DNA of 64,000 nt from Kitasatospora indigofera (GTDB lineage Bacteria; Actinomycetota; Actinomycetes; Streptomycetales; Streptomycetaceae). A program made the position numbers and the translations under genes. Location: assembly GCF_014655955.1 (NCBI RefSeq), contig NZ_BNBO01000010.1, positions 1 through 64,000 of the forward strand, given 5' to 3'. Below, in pieces: positions 27,357 through 36,635 of this stretch (positions are counted from its first letter, which is position 1; each line of letters opens with the position of its first letter). The notes below the pieces were generated by a model. It saw only the letters and a list, made by a program, of their open reading frames with translations, searched no databases and was not told the origin of the DNA.

Positions 27357-28842
27357 CAGCTCTCTCCATCTCCAGCTCGACCTCGGTCCCGCCGTCCGGC
27401 GCGGGCCGCACCCTCGCGGTGCCGCCGTTGCGCTTCATCCGGCCGATGATCGACTCGCGAACGCCCATCCGGTCCTCCGGCACCTCGTCCGGGTCGAAGC
27501 CGGGCCCGTGGTCGCGTACGAAGACCGACACCGTGCGCCCCTCCACCTCGGCGTAGACCTGGACCGGTCCCCCGCCACCGTACTTGGCCGCGTTGACCAT
27601 CGCCTCCCTCGCGGCGCGCATCTGGGCCGAGATCCGCTCGTCCATCGGGCAGTCGCCGACGCAGACCAGCTCCACCGGCACCCCGTGCCGGTCCTCGACC
27701 TCCGCGACCACCTCGCGGATCCGCTCGGCCAGGGTGTCCGGCGCGGCCTCGGCGGCGGCCTCCGGGCGGTACAGCCACAGGCGCAGCTCGCGCTCCTGCG
27801 CGCGGGCCAGCCGGAGCACCTCCTTCGGGTCCTCCGCCCGGCGCTGGATCAGGGTGAGGGTGTGCAGCACCGAGTCGTGGACGTGCGCGGCGATCTCGGC
27901 CCGCTCCTGGGCCCGGATCCGGGCGGTGCGCTCGGCGCCGAGGTCCTGCCACATCCGCAGCGCGTACGGGCCGACCAGGACCAGCACGCCGGCGAGGACG
28001 GCGATCGAGGCCTCGATCACCGAACCGATGGTGGAACCGGTGCCCTGGAGGATCAGGAAGCCGATGATGCCCGCCACCACCAGCAGCACGCCGGCGCCGA
28101 CCCTGGTGTAGGCGCCGCGCCGCCGCTCGCCCTCCTCCAGGCCGAACCAGCGCTGCCAGCGCGAGTCGTCGGCCTGGCGCCAGACCAGCGCGACGCCGAC
28201 GCCGATCGCCAGCAGCGGCCAGGTGTACGGCTTGGCGGTCTGGATGTTCAGCGCGTTCAGCAGCGCCATGATGCCGATCACCAGCATCACCAGGGCGGCG
28301 AGCTGGCCCAGGCCCTGCTTCCCGGCGCCGTCGCGCTCCGCGGGCGCCGCGGCCCCCTCCTGGACCGGCGGGGCGGCCGCGGCGGGCAGCGCGGGCTCGC
28401 CCTGGAAGGTCCGCTGGAGCAGCTCCCGCAGCCGGGCCACCCGGCCCGGCCCGCCCTTGCGCAGCGCACTGCCGCTCTGGCCCGGCGCGGCCGGCACGAA
28501 GGCGCCGTTGACGTACGCCCAGTGCGCGGCGCTGCCGGGGGCCGGCTCGCCGATGCCGATCGGCACCACGAACCAGAACGCCGCGTACAGCAGGGCGCCG
28601 ATCCCCTGCGCGAAGAAGAGCAGCACGAACGCGGCCCGCACCCAGGTGACCGGCAGCCCGAGGTGCACGGCGAGGCCGTGCGCGACGCCGCCGAGCATCC
28701 GCCCGTGCGGGCTGCGGTAGAGCCGGCGGTAGGGCGGGCGGCCCTCGGCCGGGAGGGCCGGGTCGCCACCCGCCGCCGACGGGGTGTCAGGGACGTGGGG
28801 TTTGGGATCGGTACCGGGTGCTGCCACGCCACCGATGGTCAC
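27349..28842 (-). CDS. PspC-domain sensor histidine kinase (NarL-type partner)
   Basis: This 497-aa membrane kinase begins with a PspC domain (LYRSPHGRMLGGVAHGLAVHLG, about 41-100, with one helix). Further hydrophobic segments follow at about 175-205 and 240-295. It ends in a HisKA_3/HATPase pair: the phosphoacceptor His is in EIAAHVHDSVLHTL, the N box is REAMVNAAKYGG and the G box is DHGPGFDP. It phosphorylates the overlapping response regulator. PspC-kinase fusions are an actinobacterial variant of LiaS-like envelope sensors. The start is a GTG at 28842 with no ribosome site, so a leaderless mRNA or the internal GTG six codons later is possible. Confidence 0.88.
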   Translation of the reverse strand: MTIGGVAAPGTDPKPHVPDTPSAAGGDPALPAEGRPPYRRLYRSPHGRMLGGVAHGLAVHLGLPVTWVRAAFVLLFFAQGIGALLYAAFWFVVPIGIGEPAPGSAAHWAYVNGAFVPAAPGQSGSALRKGGPGRVARLRELLQRTFQGEPALPAAAAPPVQEGAAAPAERDGAGKQGLGQLAALVMLVIGIMALLNALNIQTAKPYTWPLLAIGVGVALVWRQADDSRWQRWFGLEEGERRRGAYTRVGAGVLLVVAGIIGFLILQGTGSTIGSVIEASIAVLAGVLVLVGPYALRMWQDLGAERTARIRAQERAEIAAHVHDSVLHTLTLIQRRAEDPKEVLRLARAQERELRLWLYRPEAAAEAAPDTLAERIREVVAEVEDRHGVPVELVCVGDCPMDERISAQMRAAREAMVNAAKYGGGGPVQVYAEVEGRTVSVFVRDHGPGFDPDEVPEDRMGVRESIIGRMKRNGGTARVRPAPDGGTEVELEMERADD

Positions 28843-28863
28843 ACGGGCGCGGGCCCGGGCGCA

Positions 28864-28934
28864 TCAGGGTGAGCCCCGAGGATCTCTCAGGGACAAGTCA
28901 GGGTCCGGACAGGGCCGGCAACGGTTGGGCAACC
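28864..28934. promoter_or_regulatory. Candidate operator region between the PspC genes
   Basis: TCAGGG occurs three times on the plus strand at 28864, 28887 and 28898; the last two are 11 bp apart, one helical turn. A perfect inverted repeat GGTTG-GG-CAACC lies at 28923-28934. The region sits between the sensor kinase gene and the divergent PspC/LiaF-like gene. Confidence 0.4.
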
Positions 28935-28959
28935 GCCCGCGGGCCACCAGGATGGAGGC

Positions 28960-30405
28960 ATGACGGACGACCACCAGACGCCGGGGGCGGGGCCGCTCTC
29001 CCCGCCGGAGACCGAGCGCCCCCCGCTGACCCGCAGCGAGCACCACCGTGTGGTGGCCGGCGTGTGCGGCGGCCTGGGCCGGCACCTGGACATCGACCCG
29101 GTGGTGTTCCGGGTGGTGATCGCGGTGCTCTGCCTCTCCGGCGGGCTCGGCCTCTTCCTCTACGGACTGGCCTGGCTGGTGATGCCGGCCGAGCCCCGGG
29201 AGGGCCGCGAGGGGCGCACCGAGCTGCAGCGGGTGCTGACCGGCCGGGTGGACGGCCAGTCGATCGGCGCGGTGCTGCTGACCGTGATCGGCACCGGGGT
29301 CTTCTTCTCCTCGATGGGCGACGGCGACCAGCTCTTCCCGCTGCTGCTGCTCGGCGGCCTGGTCTTCCTCGCGGTGCGCCACGACCCCGAGCACCGGCGC
29401 GGCGGGCGGCCGCGCCGGCGCCGGCGCGGCCGGCGGCACGGCGGCCCGTACGACCGGCTGTACCCGCAGGCGCCCTTCCAGGACGGACCGGCGGTGGCGG
29501 GCGGGCCGGCCGGGGCCGAGGACCGGCAGGACGCCGAGGCCCGGGCCCGGCACGCCCGGGAGCGCGAGGCCGGCACCGTCCCCCTGGACACCCCGCACCC
29601 CGGCCCGACCGGCTACCTGTGGGACCCGCGCCACCCCGAGCGCAACCCGTACGCGGGCCCGTACCCCGGCCCCGCCGCGGCGCCCGGCGCCCCGGCCCGG
29701 CCCTGGTGGCAGCGGACCGACCTGCCGGAGGGCGACCCGCTGCGCAAGGGCCCGGCCCCGGCCCGCGCCGGGCGGCCGTCGCCGCCCGCGCGCTGCCGCG
29801 ACCGCTCCTCGCTGGGCACGCTCGGCCTGCTGGTGACGCTGGGGGTCTGCGCGGCGGTCTGGGTCCGGCCCGGCGGCCTCGGCAAGGACGTGCTGCTCAG
29901 CACCGTGATGGCGGCGCTGCTGCTCGGCATCGGCCTGACCCTGCTGGTCGGCGCCAAGTTCGGCCGGGCCCGCGGGCTGGTGGTGCCGGCCCTGCTGCTG
30001 ACCGTCGCGCTGGCCTCGACCGGCCATTCCCGGGCGACGGTCGGCGACGCCTTCGGCGACCGGGTCTGGGCGCCGGCGACCGCGGGCGAGCTGCACGGGG
30101 AGTACCGGCTGGGCGCCGGCAGCGCGACGCTCGACCTGCGCGGGCTGGACCCGGCCGGGGGCACCCTGAGCACCACCGCCCGGGTCGGCGCGGGCGACCT
30201 GACCGTCCTCGTACCCCCGGATGTCGTGGTCGAGGTGCGGGCGAGGCACATCCTCGGCAACGTACAGATCACCGGGATCGACGACACCGGCGACAGCAAC
30301 GACCGCACGTACGAACTGCACCCGCTGAACGGGCAGGCACCGAAGGGGACGCTCGACCTCACGCTGACGGTCGGGCTCGGCGACATCAAGGTGGTCCAGG
30401 CATGA
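28960..30405 (+). CDS. PspC / LiaF-like membrane protein
   Basis: This 481-aa protein has an N-terminal PspC domain (HHRVVAGVCGGLGRHLDIDP, about 28-76) with a membrane helix. More helices lie at about 105-145 and 287-360, with a basic disordered loop (GGRPRRRRRGRRHGG) between them. The last 110 residues form a LiaF/toastrack-like beta domain (GAGDLTVLVPPDVVVEVRA). In Firmicutes LiaF inhibits the LiaSR system; here a kinase/regulator pair is divergent, so a feedback role is plausible. It ends in ATGA overlap with the next small gene. Confidence 0.85.
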   Translation: MTDDHQTPGAGPLSPPETERPPLTRSEHHRVVAGVCGGLGRHLDIDPVVFRVVIAVLCLSGGLGLFLYGLAWLVMPAEPREGREGRTELQRVLTGRVDGQSIGAVLLTVIGTGVFFSSMGDGDQLFPLLLLGGLVFLAVRHDPEHRRGGRPRRRRRGRRHGGPYDRLYPQAPFQDGPAVAGGPAGAEDRQDAEARARHAREREAGTVPLDTPHPGPTGYLWDPRHPERNPYAGPYPGPAAAPGAPARPWWQRTDLPEGDPLRKGPAPARAGRPSPPARCRDRSSLGTLGLLVTLGVCAAVWVRPGGLGKDVLLSTVMAALLLGIGLTLLVGAKFGRARGLVVPALLLTVALASTGHSRATVGDAFGDRVWAPATAGELHGEYRLGAGSATLDLRGLDPAGGTLSTTARVGAGDLTVLVPPDVVVEVRARHILGNVQITGIDDTGDSNDRTYELHPLNGQAPKGTLDLTLTVGLGDIKVVQA

Positions 30406-30719
30406 GGAAGCACCGGCTCGACCTGTTCTCGCTGATCGCGGGGGCCCTCTTCACCGTGGTGGCCACGCTCTACCTGGTGGCGTCGCTGAACGACTTCTCG
30501 GTGAACGGGCGGATAGTCATCCCGGTGACGTTCATCGTGCTCGGCGCGGCGGGCCTGGCCGGCGCGGTGCTGGCGATGGCCCGGCGCGGCCGCACCGAGG
30601 CGCCCGCGGCCCCGCGGACGGCGCCCGGCGCCCCCGGCACCCCCGAGGGCGACCTGGACGCCCACCTGCGCGAGCTGGGCCTGCTGGACGGCGAGCGCCC
30701 CGGGGCGGACGGCCGCTGA
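30402..30719 (+). CDS. Small two-helix membrane protein coupled to the PspC gene
   Basis: This 105-aa protein begins MRKHRLDLFSLIAGALF and has two membrane helices (about 8-28 and 38-60). An Ala/Pro linker follows, then an acidic tail with LDAHLRELGLLDGE. Its ATG overlaps the stop of the PspC gene as ATGA, so translation is coupled. It lies in the downstream part of a much longer non-coding open frame and is easy to miss. The function is unknown; co-translation suggests a partner of the LiaF-like protein. Confidence 0.85.
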   Translation: MRKHRLDLFSLIAGALFTVVATLYLVASLNDFSVNGRIVIPVTFIVLGAAGLAGAVLAMARRGRTEAPAAPRTAPGAPGTPEGDLDAHLRELGLLDGERPGADGR

Positions 30720-30744
30720 GCCGTCCCCGGCGGGGGACGGCTCA
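30717..30744. terminator. Terminator hairpin containing a stop codon
   Basis: A perfect 12-bp stem (30717-30728 with 30733-30744) and a 4-nt loop begin with the TGA stop of the small membrane gene itself. It lies between convergent genes. Confidence 0.85.
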
Positions 30745-30784
30745 GCGGTCCGGCGGCCCGGAGGGCCACCGCGGGGGCGGCCGG

Positions 30785-31798
30785 TCAGGTCTGGAGCGGG
30801 CCCAGGTTGAGCTTGTCGCCCTCCTTGGTGACGGTGTACTTGGGCAGCGGCTTGGTCGCCGGGCCGTTGATCACCGCGCCGGTGGCGGCGTCGAACTTCG
30901 AGCCGTGGCAGGGGCAGTACATCTGGCCGTTCTTCGGGGCGTCGACCGCGCAGCCGGAGTGCGTGCAGACCGAGGAGAAGGCGCAGTACTGGCCGGCCGT
31001 CGGCTGGACCAGGTAGACGGCGTCGCCGGTGGCCGGGTCCTTGACCTGGGCCGAGCCGCCGACCGGGACGGCGGAGACCGCCACCGAGGCCACCGGGCCG
31101 GCCGGCACCGGGGTCGGCGCGGCCGTCTGCCGGGGCTTGACCGTCCTGTCCCGCCCGAAGGTCGCCGTCAGCGATCCGGCGAGGAGCCCGGCGCCGCCGA
31201 TCGCCACCGCCGCGATCGAACCGTCCACCAGGGAGCGGCGCCGGATCTGCCGGCCGCCCAGGCCCCGGGCACGGTCCCGGCGGGCCCGCGCGACGAGGTA
31301 GCCGTCCACCGAGAGGTACGGGGTGCCGGCCAGCACCAGGGGGGTCCAGGCCATCAGGTAGGCCAGGTCGTTGCCCAGGTAGTACGGCGTGACGCCCCAG
31401 CTGACGGTGAACCAGAGGCCGGCGCTGATCAACGCGCCGCCGGTGGCCGCGATCCGGCCCCAGAGGCCGAACAGGGTGCCGAGCCCGACGGCCAGCTCGC
31501 CGAAGGCGATCAGCAGCGCGAAGAAGGTCGGCGCGTCCAGTGCGGGCCCGAGCAGGAAGGAGACCGGGCTGGCCGCCTTCACCGCCTGGGTCTGCGAGAC
31601 GAAGGAGGCCGGGTCGCCCGCGCCGGCCAGGTAGTGCGCGTCCGACAGCTTGTCCAGCGCGGCGTACACGAAGGTCACCCCGAGGAACAGCCGCAGCGGC
31701 AGCAGCGCGTACTGCGAGGCGAGCCGCCTGAGCCGCTCCACCCGGTCGCCGCCACCGGGCTCCGTACCGCCCGGCCGGTCGTTGCTGGCCTGCGACAT
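30785..31798 (-). CDS. DoxX-Rieske fusion membrane protein
   Basis: This 337-aa protein joins two domains. Residues 28-170 are a DoxX/DoxD-like four-helix membrane module (quinone-oxidoreductase subunit family). Residues 240-335 are a Rieske [2Fe-2S] domain with ligands C278, H280, C295 and H298 and the usual disulfide pair C283/C297. Between them lies RRRSLVDG (187-193) before a hydrophobic helix (about 194-212), a twin-Arg-like signal inside the chain. The Rieske domain is therefore probably Tat-exported and faces outside, where it could pass electrons to or from quinone. AGGGAAGGTGGAGG precedes the ATG. The redox partner is unknown. Confidence 0.88.
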   Translation of the reverse strand: MSQASNDRPGGTEPGGGDRVERLRRLASQYALLPLRLFLGVTFVYAALDKLSDAHYLAGAGDPASFVSQTQAVKAASPVSFLLGPALDAPTFFALLIAFGELAVGLGTLFGLWGRIAATGGALISAGLWFTVSWGVTPYYLGNDLAYLMAWTPLVLAGTPYLSVDGYLVARARRDRARGLGGRQIRRRSLVDGSIAAVAIGGAGLLAGSLTATFGRDRTVKPRQTAAPTPVPAGPVASVAVSAVPVGGSAQVKDPATGDAVYLVQPTAGQYCAFSSVCTHSGCAVDAPKNGQMYCPCHGSKFDAATGAVINGPATKPLPKYTVTKEGDKLNLGPLQT

Positions 31799-31915
31799 GC
31801 CTCCACCTTCCCTCTCGGCCCGTCAGCCCCCTGACAGATCCGGTCCGATTCTGCCCGTTGCCGAGCGTTTTCGGTGGGAGGGCCCACCCGACGGGCGGCC
31901 CCCGCACCGCGAACG

Positions 31916-31957
31916 GCCGCGCCGTCGCTCCCATGGGTACGGGTGCGACGGCGCGGC
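31916..31957 (-). terminator. guaA terminator
   Basis: A perfect 13-bp stem (31916-31928 with 31945-31957) with a 16-nt loop lies 20 bp beyond the guaA stop. Confidence 0.8.
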
Positions 31958-31976
31958 TGTTCAGTCCGGCGGGAGA

Positions 31977-33572
31977 CTACTCCCACTCGATGGTGCCCGG
32001 CGGCTTGCTGGTGACGTCCAGCACCACGCGGTTCACCTCGTCGACCTCGTTGGTGATCCGGGTCGAGATCTTCGCCAGCACCTCGTAGGGCACCCGCGAC
32101 CAGTCGGCCGTCATGGCGTCCTCGGAGGAGACCGGGCGCAGCACGATCGGGTGGCCGTAGGTGCGGCCGTCACCCTGCACGCCGACGCTGCGGACGTCGG
32201 CCAGCAGCACGACCGGGCACTGCCAGATCGAGCGGTCCAGGCCGGCCGCGGTGAGCTCCTCGCGGGCGATGGCGTCGGCCTCGCGGAGCAGGTCCAGACG
32301 CTCCTTGGTGACCTCGCCGACGATCCGGATGCCCAGGCCCGGGCCCGGGAACGGCTGGCGCTGGACGATCTCCTCCGGCAGGCCGAGCTCCTGGCCGACC
32401 ATCCGGACCTCGTCCTTGAACAGCTTGCGCAGCGGCTCGATCAGCTCGAACTCGATGTCGTCGGGCAGGCCGCCGACGTTGTGGTGCGACTTGATGTTCG
32501 CGGTGCCGGTGCCGCCGCCGGACTCGACCACGTCCGGGTAGAGCGTGCCCTGCACCAGGAACGCGACGTCCTCGCCGGACGCGCCGGCCTCGGCCACGAT
32601 CTCGGCCTGCGCCTGCTCGAAGACCCGGATGAACTCGCGGCCGATGATCTTCCGCTTGGTCTCGGGGTCGCTCACCCCGGCGAGGGCGGCGAGGAAGCGC
32701 TCCTCGGCGTCGACGACCTTCAGCTGGATGCCGGTGGCCGCGACGAAGTCCTTCTCGACCTGCTCGGTCTCGCCCTTGCGCATCAGGCCGTGGTCCACGT
32801 ACACGCAGGTCAGCTGCGAGCCGATGGCCTTCTGCACCAGCGCGGCGGCGACCGCGGAGTCGACCCCGCCGGAGAGCCCGCAGATCGCGCGCTTGCTGCC
32901 GACCTGCTCGCGGATGAGCGCGACCTGCTCCTCGACCACGTTGGTGGTGGTCCAGTTCGGCTCGATGCCGGCGCCCCGGTAGAGGAAGTGCTCCAGCACC
33001 TGCTGGCCGTGCGTGGAGTGCATCACCTCGGGGTGGTACTGGACCCCGTACAGCTTCTTCTCGTCGTTCTCGAAGGCCGCGACCGGGACCACGTCGGTGG
33101 ACGCGGTGACGGTGAAGCCCTCCGGCGCGGCCGAGCAGGCGTCGCCGTGCGACATCCACACCGACTGCTCGGCCGGGGTGCCCTCGAAGAGGGTCGAGCC
33201 GGTCTTGGAGACGGTCAGCGGGGTGCGGCCGTACTCCCGGGCGCCGTTGTCGTCGACGGTGCCGCCCAACGTGGTGGCCATCAGCTGGAAGCCGTAGCAC
33301 ATGCCGAAGACCGGGACCCCGGACTCGAACAGCGACCGGTCGACGGTCGGGGCGCCCTCGGCGTACACGGAGGACGGGCCGCCGGAGAGGATGATCGCCC
33401 GGGGGTTCTTGGCCAGCATCTCTTCCACGGGCATCGTGCTCGGCACGATCTCGCTGTAGACCCGGGCCTCACGGACGCGGCGGGCGATGAGCTGGGCGTA
33501 CTGGGCGCCGAAGTCGACGACCAGGACGGTGTCGGCCGGCGGTACGGAGTGGTCGGGGGTAGCAGAGGACAC
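31977..33572 (-). CDS. guaA: GMP synthase (glutamine-hydrolysing) GuaA
   Basis: GuaA converts XMP to GMP with ATP and glutamine. The N-terminal class I glutamine amidotransferase domain begins [19 protein letters not shown] and has the nucleophile in GMCYGFQL plus HPEV. The ATP-pyrophosphatase domain has the P-loop [12 protein letters not shown] and a C-terminal dimerisation part. It is 531 aa, close to family length. The frame is open further up, but the GTG at 33572, with GGAAGG 6 nt before it, gives the normal N-terminus. It works directly after guaB in the same pathway. Confidence 0.97.
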   Translation of the reverse strand: MSSATPDHSVPPADTVLVVDFGAQYAQLIARRVREARVYSEIVPSTMPVEEMLAKNPRAIILSGGPSSVYAEGAPTVDRSLFESGVPVFGMCYGFQLMATTLGGTVDDNGAREYGRTPLTVSKTGSTLFEGTPAEQSVWMSHGDACSAAPEGFTVTASTDVVPVAAFENDEKKLYGVQYHPEVMHSTHGQQVLEHFLYRGAGIEPNWTTTNVVEEQVALIREQVGSKRAICGLSGGVDSAVAAALVQKAIGSQLTCVYVDHGLMRKGETEQVEKDFVAATGIQLKVVDAEERFLAALAGVSDPETKRKIIGREFIRVFEQAQAEIVAEAGASGEDVAFLVQGTLYPDVVESGGGTGTANIKSHHNVGGLPDDIEFELIEPLRKLFKDEVRMVGQELGLPEEIVQRQPFPGPGLGIRIVGEVTKERLDLLREADAIAREELTAAGLDRSIWQCPVVLLADVRSVGVQGDGRTYGHPIVLRPVSSEDAMTADWSRVPYEVLAKISTRITNEVDEVNRVVLDVTSKPPGTIEWE

Positions 33573-34063
33573 GAACGGCCTTCCGGCAGCGGAACGGGAG
33601 GTGCCACACGCCACGGCGCCCGGCAGGGCGGCGGCGGGTGGTATGTGGGGGTGTCGGCCCCCAGTCTACCGGCCCGCCCGGGGCCCCCCGCTTCACCCGG
33701 TACGTCACCCTGTTGGCACCGTGACCGCCCGGGCCGCCGGCTCGTTTCTCCTCACGACCGTACGACCGCGACGCACCCGCCTGGTGCGCCGCCTCGGCCC
33801 CGCAGTCCGGGGGCGGCTCCGTACGGGCTTGCAGGACCACGCGTGGAGCTCATCGCCAGTCCACCGGCGCACGTGGCGCCGCCGCCGTCCCGGTCAGCCG
33901 GGGAGGCGGCCCGCCGTGGGACCGTGCGCGGGTGCCGCGACCGGACAGCAGGGGACAGCGACCCCGGCCGCGACTGGGTCCAAGGAGGTGGGGCGGCCCG
34001 CGCCCGGGGACGCCCGGGCGCGGGTCGCCGCACCCCCGTACCGTCCCGCCCCGGCGCGCCACC

Positions 34064-34097
34064 GTCCCGCGCGCGCCCCCGTCCCGCGCGCGCCCCC
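34064..34097. repeat. Tandem 17-bp duplication
   Basis: GTCCCGCGCGCGCCCCC occurs twice head to tail (34064-34080 and 34081-34097) within the geneless region upstream of guaA. Confidence 0.85.
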
Positions 34098-34712
34098 GTC
34101 ACCCACCCCGCCCCGGCCCGCGGGCCGCTCCCGTCCCCCCTGTCCCGGGGCCGGCCGGAGCACCCGTCCGCGCCGACGGCGCGCGTCCCCCGGCGCCGCG
34201 CGCCGCTACGCGCGTCCCCGTGCGCTCCGGCCCGCGGCAACTACTCAACGTGATCATCACCCGCCGTGCCCGGCCCGGTCCCGGAACCCCGGCCCGCCGC
34301 CCCGGCCGGCCCCCGGCGGACCTCCCGACGGGCCTCCCGGCGGCCCTCCTCGCGGGCCCCGCCGCGAAATGGACTGTGCCGAACTGCGTCGAACCGGTTG
34401 CAGAGCAAGGGGCCCGTCCAGCACGATGCTGGTTGAGGGGGGTTCGCCCGGCGGCCGCGGTCAGGCCGGCGGCGGGTCCGTGCCGGTGCCGCCGCAACCC
34501 GTCGGCGACAACGGTTATCACCTCACGCTCCGTGAGCGTTGGCCCGTCCGGACAGGCACGGCGGGCCGCGCACGACCGCGCACACGCGCCGCACCCCGGC
34601 TCACCCACGCCGGCCGCGGGCGCGACATCCGAAGCCATCCGCCGCGACGGCGCTCTTCCCCCGGCGCCGTCACCCCAGCACCGGCGCAGCCCTGACGCCG
34701 AGTGCTGAGCGA

Positions 34713-34744
34713 CAAAGGGCCCCGTTCCCCCGCGGGGCCCTTTG
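34713..34744. terminator. Strong terminator followed by a T-rich run
   Basis: CAAAGGGCCCCG (34713-34724) pairs perfectly with its complement at 34733-34744 around an 8-nt loop. On the plus strand it is followed by CCCTTT, the most canonical intrinsic terminator in the window. It can serve the leftward zinc-ribbon gene, but it is oriented best for a plus-strand transcript, where no gene is apparent. Confidence 0.8.
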
Positions 34745-34764
34745 CCCTTTCCCGGCCCCGGCCG

Positions 34765-36525
34765 CTACGAGTCCGCCGGGTCCTGCTTGCGCCAGACCGA
34801 GGAGTCCTCGGCCGTGGCCCGGCCGCCGCCCGCCGGCCGCACGCCGTCGTGCGGGTCCTGCCCCCGCGCGCCCGCGCCGAGGGAGTCCGCGCCGTGCGAG
34901 TCCAGCAGGTCGCCCGGCGCGGGCACCACCGCGGCCGGGGCCCCGGCGTCCGGCCCGTCGTCGTCGTGGCCGCCCTGCGCGGGCACCACCGGCGCGGCCG
35001 ACGCGGGCCCGCCCGGACCGGCCGCGGGCCGGCGCGCGCCCAGCGCGGCGAGCAGCGGCGGCAGCGCCAGCGCGCCGGCCGCCGCCCAGAGCAGGCTGGC
35101 CGCCAGCGCCGAGCCGAAGACCAGTCCCACCGAGGAGTGCTCCCCCCGGCCCAGCACGGTCGCCCGCCCCTCGTTCGTCCCCTCGACGCTCATCGAGGCC
35201 CCGGCGAGCAGGAACAGCAGGCTCAGCGCGGCACTGTGCACCACCGCCAGCCGGATCCGGTCCGCCACGTCCAGCCGGCGGCGGAACGCCGTCCAGCCGA
35301 GCAGGGCCGCCGTCGCCAGGGCCAGCAGAGCCGTCCAGCGCCAGTCGCCCGGCAGGTCCTTCAGGTCGAAGAAGGAGTACTGGAACCGGCCGGGCGTGTA
35401 GCCGTCACCCTCGCCCTGCTCCAGGTAGCCCTGCCGGCCCGCCTCGAAGGTCGCCCCCGAGCCGAAGCCGAGCAGCAGCAGGCCGAGGTTGGGCAGGAAG
35501 GCCAGCGAGGCGAGGGTCGCACCGCCCTCGCCCTGCACCGCGACGATCACGAAGGCCGTCACCGAGGCCAGGGCCACCGCCGAGGCGATCACCCGGCCCG
35601 CCGTCAGGCCGGCCACCGCCCAGCCGCGCACCCCGGCGTTGCGCCAGGCCGCCCAGCGCAGGGCGTCCGTCCCGTACACGGCCAGCGCGATCAGCCCGGC
35701 CAGCAGGAAGGTCCAGCCGAGGGCCTGCACCCAGCCGGCGTCCAGGTCGAAGGCGGGGCCGCCGAACAGCCCCTCGTACCGGTCCTCGTCGTAGCTCCCG
35801 CGGCCGCGCTCGGCCGGCTGCCAGCGGGTGCCGCAGAGCAGGCCCAGCACCAGCGTGACGGCGGCCGCGACCAGCCCCGTCCTGGCCGCCTCGCCGAAGG
35901 CGAACGCCCGGCCCGCCTGGCCGCCGGTCCGGGCCTGCCGGCGGCGCAGCCCGGAGCGCAGCCCGGCCCAGAGCGCCAGCGCCCACAGCAGGGTGACGGT
36001 CATCGGGAGGACCCGCAGGGTGTAGTCGAGCGACCACGACGACCGCCCGCTCCCCATCGCGAGCAGGCCCTCGAAGGGCGCGCCGAGCGCGGCCAGGGCG
36101 GCCGCCAGCGAGCCGCCGTAACGGGTGCCGAACGGCGCCGGGAACTCACCGCCGTAGCTGCCCGGGACGGCCGCCAGCAGGGCGGCGAGCAGCAGCACCA
36201 CGGTCGGTGCGACCACCACCCGCAACGCCGGGCGCCAGTCCGAGCCGGTGAACCAGCGCAGCGCGGCGGGCTGCGCCCCGCCCGGGGCGAGCGCCGTGCC
36301 CGCACCCCAACTGCCCACCGCCGGGGCGCCGGAGGGCGGCGGCGGTGCGACGGGCGGCGCGGGCGGCGCGACCGGAGGCGCGACGGCCGGTGCAACCGGC
36401 GGCGCGGCCGGGGGGACGACGGGCGGTGCGGCCGGCGGCGGTGGTGGCGCGAGCGGCCGGTCGCAGGACGCGCAGCGCTGCGCCCCCTGCGCCGAAGCAG
36501 CCCCGCACGATGCACAGATGGCCAT
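34765..36525 (-). CDS. Zinc-ribbon multi-pass membrane protein
   Basis: This 586-aa protein starts with a zinc ribbon of two CASC knuckles (C4, C7, C18, C21). A Pro/Val/Ala repeat region follows (about 25-70, PPVAP units encoded by repetitive DNA). Then come about ten membrane helices (100-510) and an acidic, Gly/Asp-rich soluble tail. It has features of the large hydrophobic streptomycete membrane families (possibly streptophobe-type), for which no activity is known. GGGGGAC precedes the ATG. It is a single leftward gene between the GMC oxidoreductase gene and a strong terminator. Confidence 0.82.
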   Translation of the reverse strand: MAICASCGAASAQGAQRCASCDRPLAPPPPPAAPPVVPPAAPPVAPAVAPPVAPPAPPVAPPPPSGAPAVGSWGAGTALAPGGAQPAALRWFTGSDWRPALRVVVAPTVVLLLAALLAAVPGSYGGEFPAPFGTRYGGSLAAALAALGAPFEGLLAMGSGRSSWSLDYTLRVLPMTVTLLWALALWAGLRSGLRRRQARTGGQAGRAFAFGEAARTGLVAAAVTLVLGLLCGTRWQPAERGRGSYDEDRYEGLFGGPAFDLDAGWVQALGWTFLLAGLIALAVYGTDALRWAAWRNAGVRGWAVAGLTAGRVIASAVALASVTAFVIVAVQGEGGATLASLAFLPNLGLLLLGFGSGATFEAGRQGYLEQGEGDGYTPGRFQYSFFDLKDLPGDWRWTALLALATAALLGWTAFRRRLDVADRIRLAVVHSAALSLLFLLAGASMSVEGTNEGRATVLGRGEHSSVGLVFGSALAASLLWAAAGALALPPLLAALGARRPAAGPGGPASAAPVVPAQGGHDDDGPDAGAPAAVVPAPGDLLDSHGADSLGAGARGQDPHDGVRPAGGGRATAEDSSVWRKQDPADS

Positions 36526-36635
36526 AGCCGCGTCCCCCGTCGTCGCAAGCCCTCGATGAGCCCCTGTTTATCCCATCGGCCGTCCGAGCCTGTCAACCAC
36601 CGACGGTACGGGCCCGAACTCCCGCCCGGGAGCGG

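Larger units (their letters stand above)
33573..34764. other. 1.2-kb region without a convincing gene
   Basis: The gap upstream of guaA shows no frame with consistent G/C third positions on either strand. A -10-like TAGACT on the minus strand at 33667-33662 may belong to guaA. The region contains a 17-bp tandem duplication (34064-34097), hairpins CCAGCA-CGA-TGCTGG (34418-34432) and CTCACG-CTC-CGTGAG (34522-34536), and an AT-richer patch near 34510-34520. It ends at a strong plus-strand terminator. An RNA gene on the plus strand ending at that terminator is possible but unproved. Confidence 0.5.

Noticed and set aside
34099-34638. Minus-strand frame containing LTEREVITVVADGLRRH, resembling a LuxR helix
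   Set aside because: The similarity covers only a few residues, the third positions are not G/C-biased, and no receiver or full HTH follows.
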